The notes under the pieces were generated by a model that did no database searches, was not told the origin of the DNA, and was given only the letters and a program-made list of their open reading frames with translations. The position numbers were made by a program, and so were the translations under genes. From Alphaproteobacteria bacterium (GTDB lineage Bacteria > Pseudomonadota > Alphaproteobacteria > Rickettsiales > Rickettsiaceae): 6,711 nt of DNA. Location: the NCBI GenBank assembly GCA_020630305.1, contig JAHDBQ010000047.1, forward strand, positions 1 through 6,711, written 5' to 3'. Shown here one piece after another: positions 5,671-6,711 of the stretch (positions are counted from its first letter, which is position 1; the number at the start of each line of letters is the position of its first letter).

Positions 5671-6711
5671 TTAGAAAGTTACTCTAAGTTGCATGTAGCC
5701 ATTATGAGAATTAAATTTCTTAGCTATTGATGCTTCATAGCCAGCGCTTAGCTCAACATTATTTGTAATAATTGAGGCGCCAACACCTGCTTTAAAGGCA
5801 CCTTTAACAATACTATTTTTAACTGAATATTTCCCAGATCCATTATTTTCAGATATCTGAACACCCTTACCTTTTGTAGATAGAGTTTGTTTATATGCTA
5901 TCTTAACCTCAGGTGCAAATGTAACATTATCATTTCTGATATAACTTTTTAATAACAATTCAGGAGTTACAGAAAATAGATTCACATTATTTTTACTGAT
6001 ATCTAGATCTGCAGCCTTCTTACCACTAATACCTACCTGATTATACGCAAAATCCAAGGATGGAATTAGTACTAGGCTATCAGAAACTTTATAACTATAA
6101 CTAGTTTTCAAGTTCGAACCAAATAGTCGCGCCTGAGCCTTATGATTTATGCTTCCAGCTTTAGAATTAATAAATGCCGAACCTAATTTTACTTTACCGC
6201 TTAAGAATAAATTATCAGTTACATTATATGATGAGTAAATACTACCTGTGTGCGCAATAACTTTTGACTTAGCTTTATTAATCTTACTATTACCATACAT
6301 AAGGTTATAGGCAAGACCTAAAATAAAGTCGTTATCCACAGAAGTATCAGCACCAATTGCAAAGCCATAAGAATTATTTTTGGCTTTACCTAAACTGGTT
6401 TTAGCTTGACTAGTTCCAATAGTGCCTTTTATCCACGCACCGTGCGATAAAACATAATCATCTCCCGCCGCTATAGAAGGCGATAGCACACCATTAATTA
6501 TATCATCAAACTCTTCAAGATCATTCACCAATTTTGTAGCCATCGCAGTACTAACTCCTGCTATTGATTTTTTATCATCGTTAATGTCGCTCACAGTACC
6601 TAGCTTGGCCTTTGCTGCTGCCTTAGCCTTTGCTGCTAACACTGCTTTTGCTTTAGCTTCTGCGTCTGCCTTAGCCTTTGCTGCTAATACTGCTTTTGCT
6701 TTAGCTTCTGC
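5671..6711 (-). CDS. Autotransporter, C-terminal beta-barrel and Ala/Lys-repeat stalk; 5' end beyond window
   Basis: Outer-membrane type V secretion protein. 346 residues are visible and the frame is open to the right edge, so the true start, signal peptide and most of the passenger are missing; a GTG at 6642 lies inside the repeat and is not a believable start. Visible order: Ala/Lys-rich repeats (1-36), a helical linker (about 38-83) that should thread the pore, then a barrel (about 88-346) of alternating amphipathic strands opening near SHGAWIKG and ending YMQLRVTF, with the C-terminal Phe recognised by the BAM complex. No cysteine is present in the visible part. The barrel length (about 260) suits an autotransporter domain, and its last strands resemble rickettsial Sca/OmpB barrels as I remember them. 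The passenger's function, such as adhesion, is unknown here. It is convergent with rppH and shares its terminator. Confidence 0.85.
   Translation of the reverse strand, partial: AEAKAKAVLAAKAKADAEAKAKAVLAAKAKAAAKAKLGTVSDINDDKKSIAGVSTAMATKLVNDLEEFDDIINGVLSPSIAAGDDYVLSHGAWIKGTIGTSQAKTSLGKAKNNSYGFAIGADTSVDNDFILGLAYNLMYGNSKINKAKSKVIAHTGSIYSSYNVTDNLFLSGKVKLGSAFINSKAGSINHKAQARLFGSNLKTSYSYKVSDSLVLIPSLDFAYNQVGISGKKAADLDISKNNVNLFSVTPELLLKSYIRNDNVTFAPEVKIAYKQTLSTKGKGVQISENNGSGKYSVKNSIVKGAFKAGVGASIITNNVELSAGYEASIAKKFNSHNGYMQLRVTF
6604..6711 (-). repeat. 48-bp tandem repeat encoding a 16-residue Ala/Lys unit in the autotransporter stalk
   Basis: Two 45-base copies (6619-6663 and 6667-6711) differ at one base (6640 versus 6688), a silent Val codon change, and are joined by one Asp codon (6664-6666); the period is 48 bases. 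The encoded unit is AEAKAKAVLAAKAKA plus D or A. A degenerate 15-base remnant at 6604-6618 (encoding AAKAK) continues the pattern toward the barrel. The array runs off the right edge, so the copy number is unknown. A multiple of three keeps the frame if copies are gained or lost. Confidence 0.9.

Noticed and set aside
5671..6642. GTG at 6642 as the start of a 323-residue porin
   Set aside because: The frame remains open to the window edge, the GTG is one variant of a repeated Val codon, no signal peptide follows it and the upstream codons are part of the same repeat.
6619..6711. Tandem repeats considered as a CRISPR array
   Set aside because: Copies are adjacent with only one codon between them and no unique spacers, and they stay in frame within an open coding sequence.

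Overview
The window looks like chromosomal DNA from an AT-rich alphaproteobacterium of the order Rickettsiales, probably Rickettsiaceae or a close relative. Three things point there: the low GC content and A/T-ending codons, the alphaproteobacterial forms of CtpA and RppH, and a C-terminal autotransporter barrel of the rickettsial Sca/OmpB kind. The order is inferred from remembered family resemblance, not from a search. Genus and species cannot be named.

Layout from left to right. (1) Bases 1-1467, minus strand: most of a Kef-type (CPA2) potassium/proton antiporter. Its C-terminal end runs off the left edge inside the RCK/TrkA-N domain. (2) Bases 1468-1771: a very AT-rich divergent intergenic region holding promoter candidates for both flanking genes, a hairpin, a perfect 15-base palindrome and a short repeated motif. 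(3) Bases 1772-5592, plus strand: three overlapping genes, parE (topoisomerase IV subunit B, GTG start), ctpA (exported S41 carboxyl-terminal processing protease) and rppH (Nudix RNA pyrophosphohydrolase). The 8-base and 11-base overlaps indicate one operon with coupled translation. (4) Bases 5613-5657: a strong hairpin flanked by A6 and T6 that can terminate both convergent transcription units. (5) Bases 5671-6711, minus strand: the C-terminal part of an autotransporter. Its beta-barrel ends in Phe, and upstream of the barrel lies an Ala/Lys-rich stalk encoded by near-identical 48-bp tandem repeats that run off the right edge.

The operon genes are housekeeping functions: chromosome decatenation, envelope protein processing and mRNA 5'-end decay. 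The antiporter serves ion and pH homeostasis. The autotransporter is the only clearly accessory, surface-exposed gene. I see no RNA gene, insertion sequence, CRISPR array or prophage. I found no convincing new multi-gene system. The most distinctive feature is the tandem-repeat stalk of the autotransporter, followed by the palindromes in the kef/parE intergenic region.
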